A stretch of DNA of 64,000 nt from Methanosarcina sp. 2.H.T.1A.6 (GTDB lineage Archaea > Halobacteriota > Methanosarcinia > Methanosarcinales > Methanosarcinaceae): assembly GCF_000979455.1 (NCBI RefSeq), contig NZ_JJOY01000005.1, forward strand, positions 124,001 through 188,000. The letters are read 5' to 3'. Made by a program: the position numbers and the translations under genes. Position 1 is the first letter of the stretch. Each line of letters opens with the position of its first letter. The notes under the pieces were generated by a model, which did no database searches, was not told the DNA's origin, and saw nothing but the letters and a program-made list of their open reading frames with translations. Shown piece after piece: positions 16,701 to 23,532 of this stretch.

Positions 16701-18781
16701 TGTATTCGGTTTCCCTGACTGCAACCGGCAACGGGACTTCCGTGACAAAGACAGTTGAAAATTACCTCAACGTCACCCTTCTCCCAATCCCTGATTTTGG
16801 CGCAAACGTGACCACTGGCCCTTATCCACTGACTGTGCAGTTTATGGATAATTCAAGCTATGCCGAATCAGTTGAATGGAACTTCGGGGACGGGAGCGGC
16901 TCAAATGAACGAAATCCTGTGCACACCTATGAGGAACGCGGCCTCTATAATGTCACTCTGGATGCAAGCGGAAACGGGACAACGGTAAATAAGACCGTTG
17001 AAGACTTCATCAATGTCACAATACAGCCCTTCCCTCCCGCAGCAAACTTTTCGGCAAGCCTTATCAGAGGTCCTGCGCCTTTGACTGTAAGCTTCACCGA
17101 TGAGTCTTACAATGCCGTTTCCTGGGAATGGGACTTTGAAGGGGACGGGCAGGTCGATTACACCGGGAAAAATCCGGTCCATACCTATGAAACTCCGGGA
17201 AGCTATGATGTGACCCTGTACGTTTCCAACGCTTATGGAAATGATACGAAGGTTGTGGAGGACTGCATCAACGTCCTGGCACATCCGGTAATTTCAGAGA
17301 GAAATCTGTCTAAAACAAGTGTTTATCCCGGTGAGGAATTTACTGTAAACCTTTCCGTTGAAACCGCCTGGGACCTCAAGAACCTCGCCGTAGTCGAAGA
17401 TATTCCTGAGGGCTGGACTCTGATTCCCATAGACAACGCAGGCGCTGAATTCGACTCATCCTCCAATAAATGGGTCTGGGAAAACTGTTCGGCAGGCGAG
17501 TCCAGGCAGCTGATTTACACTCTGAAAGCTCCGCTTGATTCGGACTTTGGGATCTTCGAAATCAAAGGGAACGTTTCGGCAGAAGATTTGGTATCCATAT
17601 CCGTTGAAGGTGAAAACGAGGTCACAGTCACCCCGATTGCTGACTATAACCCGAAAGCTCTGAAACTGCTGCACGTGGGAGACCCTGACCAGGAGTTCAA
17701 CATCTCAACTCATATGCTCTGTAATTTCACCTGGTACGTGAACGGGAAAGAGTCCTCTGAAGGGAACGCGGAAAATAATGCTTATGCGTCTCTTGTCCTC
17801 TCCCCGGAAGCTCTCTGGAAAAATGGGGATTTCAAGAACAATTACACAAGTGTTGAAAACAGCAGTCTCTTTGCGGGCAAGTATGCCGTAACCACCAGAG
17901 TTTCAAACGGCAGTGCTGCTATAAACCATACCTGGAATTTCATTATCACAGATTCCGCGGAAAGCAAAGAAAATATCAATAACACGGTAGTGCTGCCGGT
18001 CAGGGAAGTACAGAGGAACGAATCTGTGACCTTTGATTTCACGGAGGACCCGGACAATACCGATGACAACAGCATCCTCGGAGTCTCTTTCAATGCTTCT
18101 TCAGCCGGAAATGTTTCCATTTTTGTCGAAGTCCTGAATGATAGGGCGTCTGAGGTTTCAGAAAACCCCGAAGGTGATGTTTACCAGCATATGAACATTC
18201 ACCTCAGCAACCATACGGTTATGAATGAGACCGGTTCCGACTCAAAGTTTATTGATTTCAGAGTCAGCAGGTCCTGGATGGAAAAAGTTGTTCCGGGGAC
18301 TGTCCGGTTGAACAGATACCACGATGGGGAATGGCAGCTTCTTAATACCTGGGAGACCGGTTCAGATGCAAAATATTACTATTTCCGTGCAGAGACTCCA
18401 GGCTTTTCCCCGTTCTCCATAACAGGCGAGAATATCTCCACACCACCTGTCTCTACTCCACACAGTGGAGGTCATGGGACCGGTTCGGCTACTATTGTTC
18501 CTGCTTCTTCGGCAGCTGAGGATGGAAATGTCAATGATGCCGGGAATGAAGATACGGACTCTGCTCTTTCGGGAGAATCTGATGATTCAGGAGAAAATAG
18601 TGCTTCGGGTTCGAGAGAGCTTGATGTTGACAAAGAGGGGCAGAACACCACGGAGCTTGATCAGGAAGGGGTCAGCGGGCAGGAAACCGGGCACAAGATC
18701 AGTTTCTCGATATCGATTCTGCTCTTGCTCCTTATTATAGGGGCATACCTGGTGTACCGGCAGACAAAAGAGAAAAAATAA
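13760..18781 (+). CDS. large surface protein: DUF3344-like, Ig-like, nine PKD domains, PGF-pre-PGF domain, C-terminal TM
   Basis: 1673 aa. Signal peptide (residues 1-31, ending VSA). Residues about 75-335 resemble the DUF3344 surface domain, followed by a bacterial Ig-like domain at about 350-435. Nine PKD repeats follow (about 440-1175), each with the WNFGDG or WDFGDG and HTY core; numbers 2-8 have an 81-residue period and are almost identical in part. Residues about 1180-1300 look like a DUF11/CARDB-type adhesion domain. A PGF-pre-PGF-like domain covers about 1410-1560. A Ser/Asp/Glu-rich stalk then leads to a hydrophobic helix (SFSISILLLLLIIGAYLVY) and RQTKEKK. The PGF tripeptide itself is missing, so anchoring may be by the helix alone. 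Many NGT and NVT sequons suggest heavy glycosylation. Role: cell envelope or adhesion; partners unknown. Confidence 0.9.
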   Translation: MKSESGTLVKAISILFAAFILFSSFPLQVSAENEMTPGIALEKDLTLNTPHTLVGGSSSSTSLQPMVTETGKINVSVDGLGTSGSGIIQVEKPSSGSTVRDAYLLATGVWSSTVPNGSVLIDGNAVYWDTSVDATCHNYWTDVTSLIKPKIDAEPAGRINFTITELNPGYTDGSVLVVIFDDPSQKVDNTVILAFGAQDPAGDTFEIKLAEPLDKSNPDLVIDMGLGISFSYQANGGGQVSQVDVNGERVTSSAGGEDDGNIFGDGLLTVGGLDDSNENPSDPLAGPSNSRTDDELYNLLPFVDNGATNITVYTYNPSTDDNIFFSYVFLKSTTAMVGEGILLSPVSGNVSVGSQYTLASMAQDDDGNPLEGKEVHFVVVSGSNAGQSGSATTDAAGRANFSYFGTFTGTDLIEASFVNTAGETFTSNQASVEWTAPLLLPVANFDSNVTLGIQPFTVSFYDRSENAASWSWDFGDGNSSELQNCTHTYFEPGYYTVSLTVNNSEGSSNTSVREDYIFVQALPIPAFSANITEGTFPLTVQFTDESQYAESVEWNFGDGSSSTTLNPVHTYSEAGLYSVSLAATGNGTSVTKTVEDYINVTIPPIPAFSANITEGTFPLTVQFTDESQYAESVEWNFGDGNSSTTLNPVHTYSEAGLYSVSLAATGNGTSVTKTVEDCINVTIPPVPDFSANVTEGTFPLTVQFTDESQYAESVEWNFGDGNSSTTLNPVHTYSEAGLYSVSLVATGNGTSVTKTVEDCINVTIPPIPSFSANVTEGTFPLSVQFTDESQYAESVEWNFGDGSSSTGLNPVHTYSEAGLYTVSLTATGNGTSVTKTVEDCINVTIPPVPDFSANVTEGTFPLSVQFTDESQYAESVEWNFGDGSSSTGLNPVHTYSEAGLYTVSLTATGNGTSVTKTIDSYINVTIPPVPAFSANITEGLFPLTVKFTDESQYAETLEWNFGDGDSSNELNPIHTYSAAGLYSVSLTATGNGTSVTKTVENYLNVTLLPIPDFGANVTTGPYPLTVQFMDNSSYAESVEWNFGDGSGSNERNPVHTYEERGLYNVTLDASGNGTTVNKTVEDFINVTIQPFPPAANFSASLIRGPAPLTVSFTDESYNAVSWEWDFEGDGQVDYTGKNPVHTYETPGSYDVTLYVSNAYGNDTKVVEDCINVLAHPVISERNLSKTSVYPGEEFTVNLSVETAWDLKNLAVVEDIPEGWTLIPIDNAGAEFDSSSNKWVWENCSAGESRQLIYTLKAPLDSDFGIFEIKGNVSAEDLVSISVEGENEVTVTPIADYNPKALKLLHVGDPDQEFNISTHMLCNFTWYVNGKESSEGNAENNAYASLVLSPEALWKNGDFKNNYTSVENSSLFAGKYAVTTRVSNGSAAINHTWNFIITDSAESKENINNTVVLPVREVQRNESVTFDFTEDPDNTDDNSILGVSFNASSAGNVSIFVEVLNDRASEVSENPEGDVYQHMNIHLSNHTVMNETGSDSKFIDFRVSRSWMEKVVPGTVRLNRYHDGEWQLLNTWETGSDAKYYYFRAETPGFSPFSITGENISTPPVSTPHSGGHGTGSATIVPASSAAEDGNVNDAGNEDTDSALSGESDDSGENSASGSRELDVDKEGQNTTELDQEGVSGQETGHKISFSISILLLLLIIGAYLVYRQTKEKK
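15328..17029 (+). repeat. seven tandem 243-bp PKD-domain repeats
   Basis: Units encode PAFSANITEG to INVTIPPI. The first five are almost identical in DNA; the sixth and seventh have drifted. This pattern indicates recent expansion or homogenisation by recombination inside the gene. Confidence 0.9.
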
Positions 18782-18794
18782 TTCGAATTTTAGT

Positions 18795-18816
18795 AGGAAG
18801 GAATTAATTCCTTCCT
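18795..18816 (+). terminator. perfect palindrome with T run after the PKD protein gene
   Basis: The 22 bases from A18795 to T18816 form a perfect palindrome (arms AGGAAGGAATT), followed by GACTTTTTT. It starts 14 bases after the stop. As a palindrome it can act for either strand, including the minus-strand gene ending at 18878. Confidence 0.75.
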
Positions 18817-18877
18817 GACTTTTTTAGCCCTGAAAAATAATCCAGTTTTCAATGCATCATTTTTGGGAAGTCACTTA

Positions 18878-19234
18878 TCAATAGTCACTGCACTCTGAAA
18901 CTGTGTATTCCGTACTTTCAAGAATAGGCGTTTCCGGAAGCTTCCTTTCTATTCTGCAGATATTGAAAACTGCATGGGGAATAAGGCATCCCCTGGTGCA
19001 GTCCAGGGCGCATTCCTTAGTGCATTCGAGGGAGCAATCCGTTTGTCTTTCCATCTCCATGGTGAGATTACTTTGATTATCGGGCAGTCCCTGAAGAGGG
19101 AATTCCAGGTAGGTGAGTTCTTTGAATTTTTCGCAGGGGGTATCGATCTTTATGATAATCCTGTCTCCTTTCACCCTTCCCATTATCGTATGGCTAAAAC
19201 CGCACATGCAGGAAGATACATTTATTTTTATCAT
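18878..19234 (-). CDS. small cysteine-rich protein linked to the corrinoid activase, 118 aa
   Basis: Starts at ATG 19234 (AGGGGC upstream) rather than the in-frame TTG six bases earlier. There are two Cys clusters: SSCMCGFSHTI near the N-terminus and a dense CSLECTKECALDCTRGC segment at about residues 67-83, with a later C near 92 and one at the end. The pattern suggests zinc or Fe-S binding. I recognise the architecture as a methanogen-specific protein of unknown function, not a named enzyme. It begins 43 bases after the stop of the RamA-like gene on the same strand, so the two are probably co-transcribed. A role in electron delivery to, or stability of, the activase would be an inference from position only. 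Confidence 0.7.
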   Translation of the reverse strand: MIKINVSSCMCGFSHTIMGRVKGDRIIIKIDTPCEKFKELTYLEFPLQGLPDNQSNLTMEMERQTDCSLECTKECALDCTRGCLIPHAVFNICRIERKLPETPILESTEYTVSECSDY

Positions 19235-19277
19235 TTTCAAAGCCCCTGCTATTTGATATGTTTTTAGAGTTTTCCTT

Positions 19278-20942
19278 TCAATATACTCCGCCGGTCATAC
19301 TGTCTCTCTGAAGTCCGTTTACACTCAGAGCTGCGATGTTCTTGAAGTCTATTGCTTTTATCGGGCAGGCCCGTACGCAGCGCCTGCAGCTTGTCCCAAG
19401 GCAGTCCTGAGTCCTGCAGCTTGCAAAGAAACTTCCGTTTTTCTCGATGGTTACAAGGGCATTTTCCGGGCACTCCTCGTTGCAGCGCTTGCAGTAGAGG
19501 CAGCCTTCCACAGGGACTTCGAGGGTGATCCCCACGTCTTCTACGATCTCTATCGGGACATCTCCTGTTTCCTCGATATCTTTAGCTGCCCTTTTTTCCA
19601 GCACTGCATTCTCTACGGGTTCCGGGAGAGGGGGATATTTGTACATTCTCATGAACTTTTTGTATAGTTTCATGCTCATGCCCTCGGTCCAGTAGGAAAG
19701 TTCGCAGGTGTAGATGTTCTTGAAGGTCTCGCTGGTCGCCATCATCAGGTGGTCGGCTTTTATAGTTCCGGCAAGGGCGATGACCTCTTTGAGCCTGGAC
19801 TCGTCAAGGAGGATTTCCCTGGCAAGGGCCATGGAAGTGTTTCCGAACTGTACGGCTTTTCTTGAGAAATCCGGGCAGGAGCCGATTTTCCTGGCTTTCT
19901 TGCAGTCCACATATGTTCCGGTGGCTCCGGACATGTAGACGTTTTCGAGCTCTTCGAAGGTTACTCCGGCTTCCAGAATAAGTGCAAGCTGGGCTGCGTG
20001 GATTGCCCCTATAGCTTTTCCGGCTTCGGAAATATCTTCGCTGGTGATTTCTATGTCTTTTCCAAGGATCAGCTTCCCGTTGGGCAGTTTAGGGGGCTGC
20101 TCCATAAGGCCCGTTTCCATGGCAACTGCGATAACTGCAATTACGCCTGTACCGGTAATACCTACAGCTTCGATTTCGCCCTTCTCAAGGATTTCCCCAG
20201 TAACCGGGTTTACAAGGTCTCCGGTTTTGCTTTCCATCTTTTCATTCAGGACCGTAAGACGCCAGTATTCCCCTTCGGAGTTCACGTCTGAAATCGCACC
20301 CGGGCTTGCAATCATCCCGCAGCTGATTCCCTGCCCTTCTATGGCAGGCCCTGCAGCCGCACTGCCGGTGATGATCCTATCCCCTACTTTTATTGCCATT
20401 TCTGCATTCGTGCCGTAGTCAGTGACAATGGAGACCTCTTTCTGGTTCAGGAAATCGGTTTCGATCATCATCGCCAGGGCATCGGCTCCTATCTCATGGG
20501 CGATAGCCGGAGGTACGGTTATTTCGCAATTCGGTAGGTCCAGAACACCTTTGAAAATTTCGGATGCCGGAAAGATCCTGGCACTCCTGTCCACATTCTC
20601 GACTCCAAGCCTTTTCTGCATGTTCTTTCCGGCAAAGGCGAGGTCTCTTATTTCAGAGTTCTGGAAAAGGGAAAGCTGGATCGGGTTTCCGCATACCACC
20701 AGTTTCTTAATGCTAGCTGGATCTGCATTCAGGGTCTCAATGATCTTCTTTACTGCGTCCAGTACGATATTGTTTGCAATATCTTCCCCTACTTCAAGGG
20801 CAAAGTCCAGGTGGTCGATCACATTGCCCCCCGGAAGGGGGTGCCTCATCGTCATTGCGGTTCTTACTACTTTTTTTGTTTCCAGGTCTATAAGCTGCGC
20901 TCTAAAGCCGCTGGTTCCCAGGTCAAGTGCGATCCCATACAT
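19278..20942 (-). CDS. RamA-like corrinoid protein reductive activase (ASKHA ATPase with two C-terminal 4Fe-4S motifs)
   Basis: 554 aa, close to the size of RamA. The ASKHA-fold domain (residues about 1-440) opens GIALDLGTSGFRAQLIDLE, and has VTDYGTNAEMAI near 195 and VYMSGATGTYVDC near 335. The C-terminus carries two Fe-S clusters: CLYCKRCNEECPENAL near 480 and CRTQDCLGTSCRRCVRACPI near 510. The family uses ATP to reduce inactive Co(II) corrinoid proteins back to Co(I) so that methyltransfer can continue. In this island the natural clients are the two corrinoid/methyltransferase fusions. The RBS (GTGGAGTAAG) lies in a duplicated 28-bp unit. Several RamA paralogs exist in Methanosarcina, so I do not assign the symbol. 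Confidence 0.9.
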   Translation of the reverse strand: MYGIALDLGTSGFRAQLIDLETKKVVRTAMTMRHPLPGGNVIDHLDFALEVGEDIANNIVLDAVKKIIETLNADPASIKKLVVCGNPIQLSLFQNSEIRDLAFAGKNMQKRLGVENVDRSARIFPASEIFKGVLDLPNCEITVPPAIAHEIGADALAMMIETDFLNQKEVSIVTDYGTNAEMAIKVGDRIITGSAAAGPAIEGQGISCGMIASPGAISDVNSEGEYWRLTVLNEKMESKTGDLVNPVTGEILEKGEIEAVGITGTGVIAVIAVAMETGLMEQPPKLPNGKLILGKDIEITSEDISEAGKAIGAIHAAQLALILEAGVTFEELENVYMSGATGTYVDCKKARKIGSCPDFSRKAVQFGNTSMALAREILLDESRLKEVIALAGTIKADHLMMATSETFKNIYTCELSYWTEGMSMKLYKKFMRMYKYPPLPEPVENAVLEKRAAKDIEETGDVPIEIVEDVGITLEVPVEGCLYCKRCNEECPENALVTIEKNGSFFASCRTQDCLGTSCRRCVRACPIKAIDFKNIAALSVNGLQRDSMTGGVY

Positions 20943-20944
20943 TT

Positions 20945-21000
20945 TTCTTACTCCACTTGCAGCGATTGAAAATTCTTACTCCACTTGCAGCGATTGAAAA
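20945..21000 (-). repeat. two 28-bp direct repeats spanning the ribosome binding site of the activase gene
   Basis: Unit TTCTTACTCCACTTGCAGCG plus ATTGAAAA occurs twice without gap, directly before the ATG at 20942. On the coding strand each unit carries GTGGAGTAAG, so the Shine-Dalgarno-like element is duplicated. Confidence 0.85.
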
Positions 21001-21341
21001 TTGAAAAAAAATAAATTGGAGCCTATCCGCTGTATCAGGCTGTTATGAACTGGATATAATCCAGGGAGTGAAATGGGCTGCGCAGCGTTTTCACTATTAT
21101 TTAATTTGTCTTTAACTAAGTTTTAGTCTTAAATGTATATAACATAATTCGGGGCTTGTCGTGAAGGGTCTTGATTTTAGTAGGGGTGCTGATTTTTGAG
21201 GGTGCATTGATTTTTCCGGGGGGTTGATTTCCGGAGGCCCTTCTTTTAAGGCATATACAACATATTTGTCAGTAAACTTCGTAAAAAAAGGATCGTAATA
21301 ATAAAAACTTCTGATTTTTGCAATGTATTTATTTTGTAATG
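21001..21341. other. upstream region of the activase and downstream region of the CoM methyltransferase
   Basis: No gene seen. Holds the perfect palindrome CTGGATATAATCCAG (21050-21064), which on the minus strand includes a TATA-like core about 110 bases before the activase start. G-rich and T-rich sequence at 21150-21240 has no recognisable structure. Confidence 0.5.
21050..21064 (-). promoter_or_regulatory. 15-bp palindrome / TATA element upstream of the activase
   Basis: CTGGATATAATCCAG is a perfect inverted repeat (CTGGAT, ATA, ATCCAG). It shares GGATATAATCCAGG with the element before fwdD at 12164-12177. Confidence 0.35.
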
Positions 21342-22361
21342 TTATCTATAATACTCGTTTCTCGCTTCAACAAGTGCCTTTATATTTTTAATCGGGGTCT
21401 TCGGGGCAATCCCGCAGCCAGGGGCAAGAATATCAATTCTTCCCTCCAGGCATCTTCTGGCTTCTTCTTTTATTTCTTCGCAGGTTCCGTTTAGCATTAC
21501 CCCTGAAGAGGAAAGGTTTCCTATCAGGCTTGTTTTTCCTCCAACAAGTTTTTTTGCAGCTCGCAGGTCGGTTACTTTTTCTTCTATACTGATCCCCTGA
21601 AAACCGCATCTTGAAAGAGTTTTAAGGATAGAGGTTGAGTTCCCGCAAACATGTATGAGTTTTATTCCTTTTCCTGACCTGCAGAACCTTTCATACTCCG
21701 GTTTTATAAGGGCATCCATATGTCTGGGGTCAAGCGTGTCAGGTCCTGCTATCCCATCAACTATGCAGACAGCATCTGCTCCGGCTTCGTAAAGCATTTC
21801 TGTGTATATGGAACAGACTGCTCTTGTGACTTCAAGGCATTCTTTTAATATTTCGGGCTTTTTAAGTGTCCAGGTAAGGAAATTGTACGTACCAACCAAT
21901 CTTGAAGCAAGGGATGCCGGACCTTCCATACCTGCTATAAGTGGAACTTCTTCTCCTACTTTTTTCCTCAGGATGGAAGTCACATCAAAAATCAGTGGTA
22001 TTCTTCCTCTTTCCGTAAAGTCGGGGTGAAGCTCCAGCTTTTCCGGCTCCTTTGCAAAAGGGTGAGACCCCGGAGAAGGCTGGATATCGTATCTTCCCTG
22101 ATTAATCCTGCATCCCATGGCTTCCGAGAGCACAGTGAGGCAGAAAGGGTAGCGCACGGCTTCAAGGCCTGCAAAAGTGTGGGCTGAAAGTGCCAGAGCT
22201 GCCATCTTCTCCGCATCAAAGTGAGCCTCAGGCCATGCAGCTCCACTCTCTTTCATAAGTTCTACGGTTCCGGTCTGGGTAACCGATAGAGCTGGCACTT
22301 TATCCACAGCTTTTCCTGTCAGGGTATTCAGAAAACGGTCTCTCAGGTCTGGATCTGCCAT
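21342..22361 (-). CDS. methylcobamide:CoM methyltransferase, MtaA/MtbA family
   Basis: 339 aa, the usual length. UroD-fold enzyme of the MtaA/MtbA/CmuA family that moves a methyl group from a methylated corrinoid protein to coenzyme M. The zinc site HxC...C is present: HVCGNS near residue 238 and LAPGCGI near 318. The N-terminal RDRFLNTLTGKAVDKVPA is typical. Start ATG with AGGT seven bases upstream. It lies in the methyl-transfer island between the activase and an Mts fusion protein. Because MtsD-type proteins already carry a methyltransferase domain that acts on CoM, this enzyme may serve other corrinoid proteins or assist the fusions. Which corrinoid it prefers cannot be read from sequence. 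Confidence 0.85.
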   Translation of the reverse strand: MADPDLRDRFLNTLTGKAVDKVPALSVTQTGTVELMKESGAAWPEAHFDAEKMAALALSAHTFAGLEAVRYPFCLTVLSEAMGCRINQGRYDIQPSPGSHPFAKEPEKLELHPDFTERGRIPLIFDVTSILRKKVGEEVPLIAGMEGPASLASRLVGTYNFLTWTLKKPEILKECLEVTRAVCSIYTEMLYEAGADAVCIVDGIAGPDTLDPRHMDALIKPEYERFCRSGKGIKLIHVCGNSTSILKTLSRCGFQGISIEEKVTDLRAAKKLVGGKTSLIGNLSSSGVMLNGTCEEIKEEARRCLEGRIDILAPGCGIAPKTPIKNIKALVEARNEYYR

Positions 22362-22550
22362 TTAAACCTGCCATCAAAAATCCTTTTGTTACTTAAGCCT
22401 CATAATTGGCTTCTTCTGGATATTTATTACAGGCTGGATCACTTTTATATTTTTCAGTTAAAATATCTGTGTACAAATTATATAAATCCATGCAAAAATG
22501 CTTTTTCTGAAGACAAATATGCGCCTTCAGCTCATTCTTTTGCTATGGCA

Positions 22551-22640
22551 ACAAAGCTTGTAAATATAAGATTCAGAGAGTCTCACAAAACAAAGCTTGT
22601 AAAAATAAGATTCAGAGAGTCTCACAAAACAAAGCTTGTA
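22551..22640 (+). repeat. 39-bp direct repeat, about 2.3 copies
   Basis: Units start at 22551, 22590 and 22629 (ACAAAGCTTGTAAATATAAG then ATTCAGAGAGTCTCACAAA). Being a multiple of three, the unit keeps an open frame, but no gene is supported. Confidence 0.85.
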
Positions 22641-22743
22641 GAAAAGAGATTTGTGGATTAAAAGAGATTCATGGATTAAAAGAGATTCATGGATTTATAC
22701 AGGGTTGAAGTGGATAGAATGAAACTCTGTCAGGAAGCAGAGC

Positions 22744-22902
22744 ATGAGAATAAAGATCCCTGGACTGTCGGGTAACGTTGACGTTCTATTATCAATAATC
22801 GGATTTCTGCCCCTTTTCCTGCTCGGAGGATTCCTGCAGTTTCCGGGGCATGCCGATCTTTTGGAGGTTTTTCAGGATTGGCAGCACTTTTTCAGCTCTT
22901 AA
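22744..22902 (+). CDS. candidate small membrane protein, 52 aa
   Basis: ATG with AGGA eight bases upstream. It reads MRIKIPGLSGNVDVLLSIIG, continues with a hydrophobic stretch FLPLFLLGGFLQF that could span the membrane, and ends DWQHFFSS. Plausible as a one-helix microprotein, but it could equally be a remnant. No neighbour on the same strand gives context. Confidence 0.3.
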   Translation: MRIKIPGLSGNVDVLLSIIGFLPLFLLGGFLQFPGHADLLEVFQDWQHFFSS

Positions 22903-23455
22903 AATGGCAACAGAGCTTGAACAGTGCTTCTTTCCTGATTTTTATTTCGGCTCATTGCCCTCTCCTGCCTGGAGGTTTGAGGCTGAGAGCATTGAACCGT
23001 TTTTCCGTGGATTTAGACTTTACTTCTCCTAAGGCACGTTAAAATGGCAAATATGTGTTCTAGGGAAGTTTTTCTGGTCTACTCACTTTTTTGGAGATTG
23101 GATAACAATGCCTTTTGAGAGGGATGGGCATTGTCATCAGCGTGATATTTTGCCTTGTAATTCAGGACTTCGTGTGGAGAGAGTGTGGAAATCCCATTGA
23201 ATTCTATTTTCTTTGAATTCTATAGGTTTAACTGAATGTGTGATTATTTAATTTAAAATATGGGGTTTTGACTTAATACGTGGATATTTTATTTGAATTA
23301 TTGATCTGTGGTTTAATGTGCGGAGATTTGACTTAATATATATAGATTTCGCTGGATTTATTTTTCGGCATCTGCAGAATTAATTTCACTTATACAAGTG
23401 TCATTCTTAATAAGGTCCAGAAAGCTTCTGGAAATACATAAAGTTTCATAAATAA

Positions 23456-23483
23456 GAGGACGGACAAAAATGCCCGTCCCCTC
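23456..23483 (-). terminator. hairpin downstream of the first Mts fusion gene
   Basis: GGACGG/CCGTCC stem with a T-rich loop, about 50 bases beyond the stop (minus strand). Confidence 0.5.
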
Positions 23484-23532
23484 AAACAGCAATTTTTACA
23501 TTGCCTTTTTTGACTGGGTGATATCAGTGGGT

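Larger units (their letters stand above)
22362..23532. other. 1.17-kb region between two methyltransferase genes with small frames and repeats
   Basis: Contains a 39-bp tandem repeat (22551-22640), a candidate small membrane protein (22744-22902) and a following frame (22903-23031, MATELEQCFFPDFYF...) of 42 codons that looks protein-like but has no clear RBS. A hairpin at 23456-23483 ends the Mts gene. The phrase ATGGCAACA followed by (A/G)AGCTTG occurs at 22546 and 22903, hinting at internal duplication or remnants of a decayed gene. Otherwise AT-rich. Confidence 0.5.

Noticed and set aside
15328-17029. Regular repeats considered as a CRISPR array
   Set aside because: The 243-bp units are contiguous, code for PKD domains in frame, and have no unique spacers. 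No CRISPR array was seen anywhere in the window.
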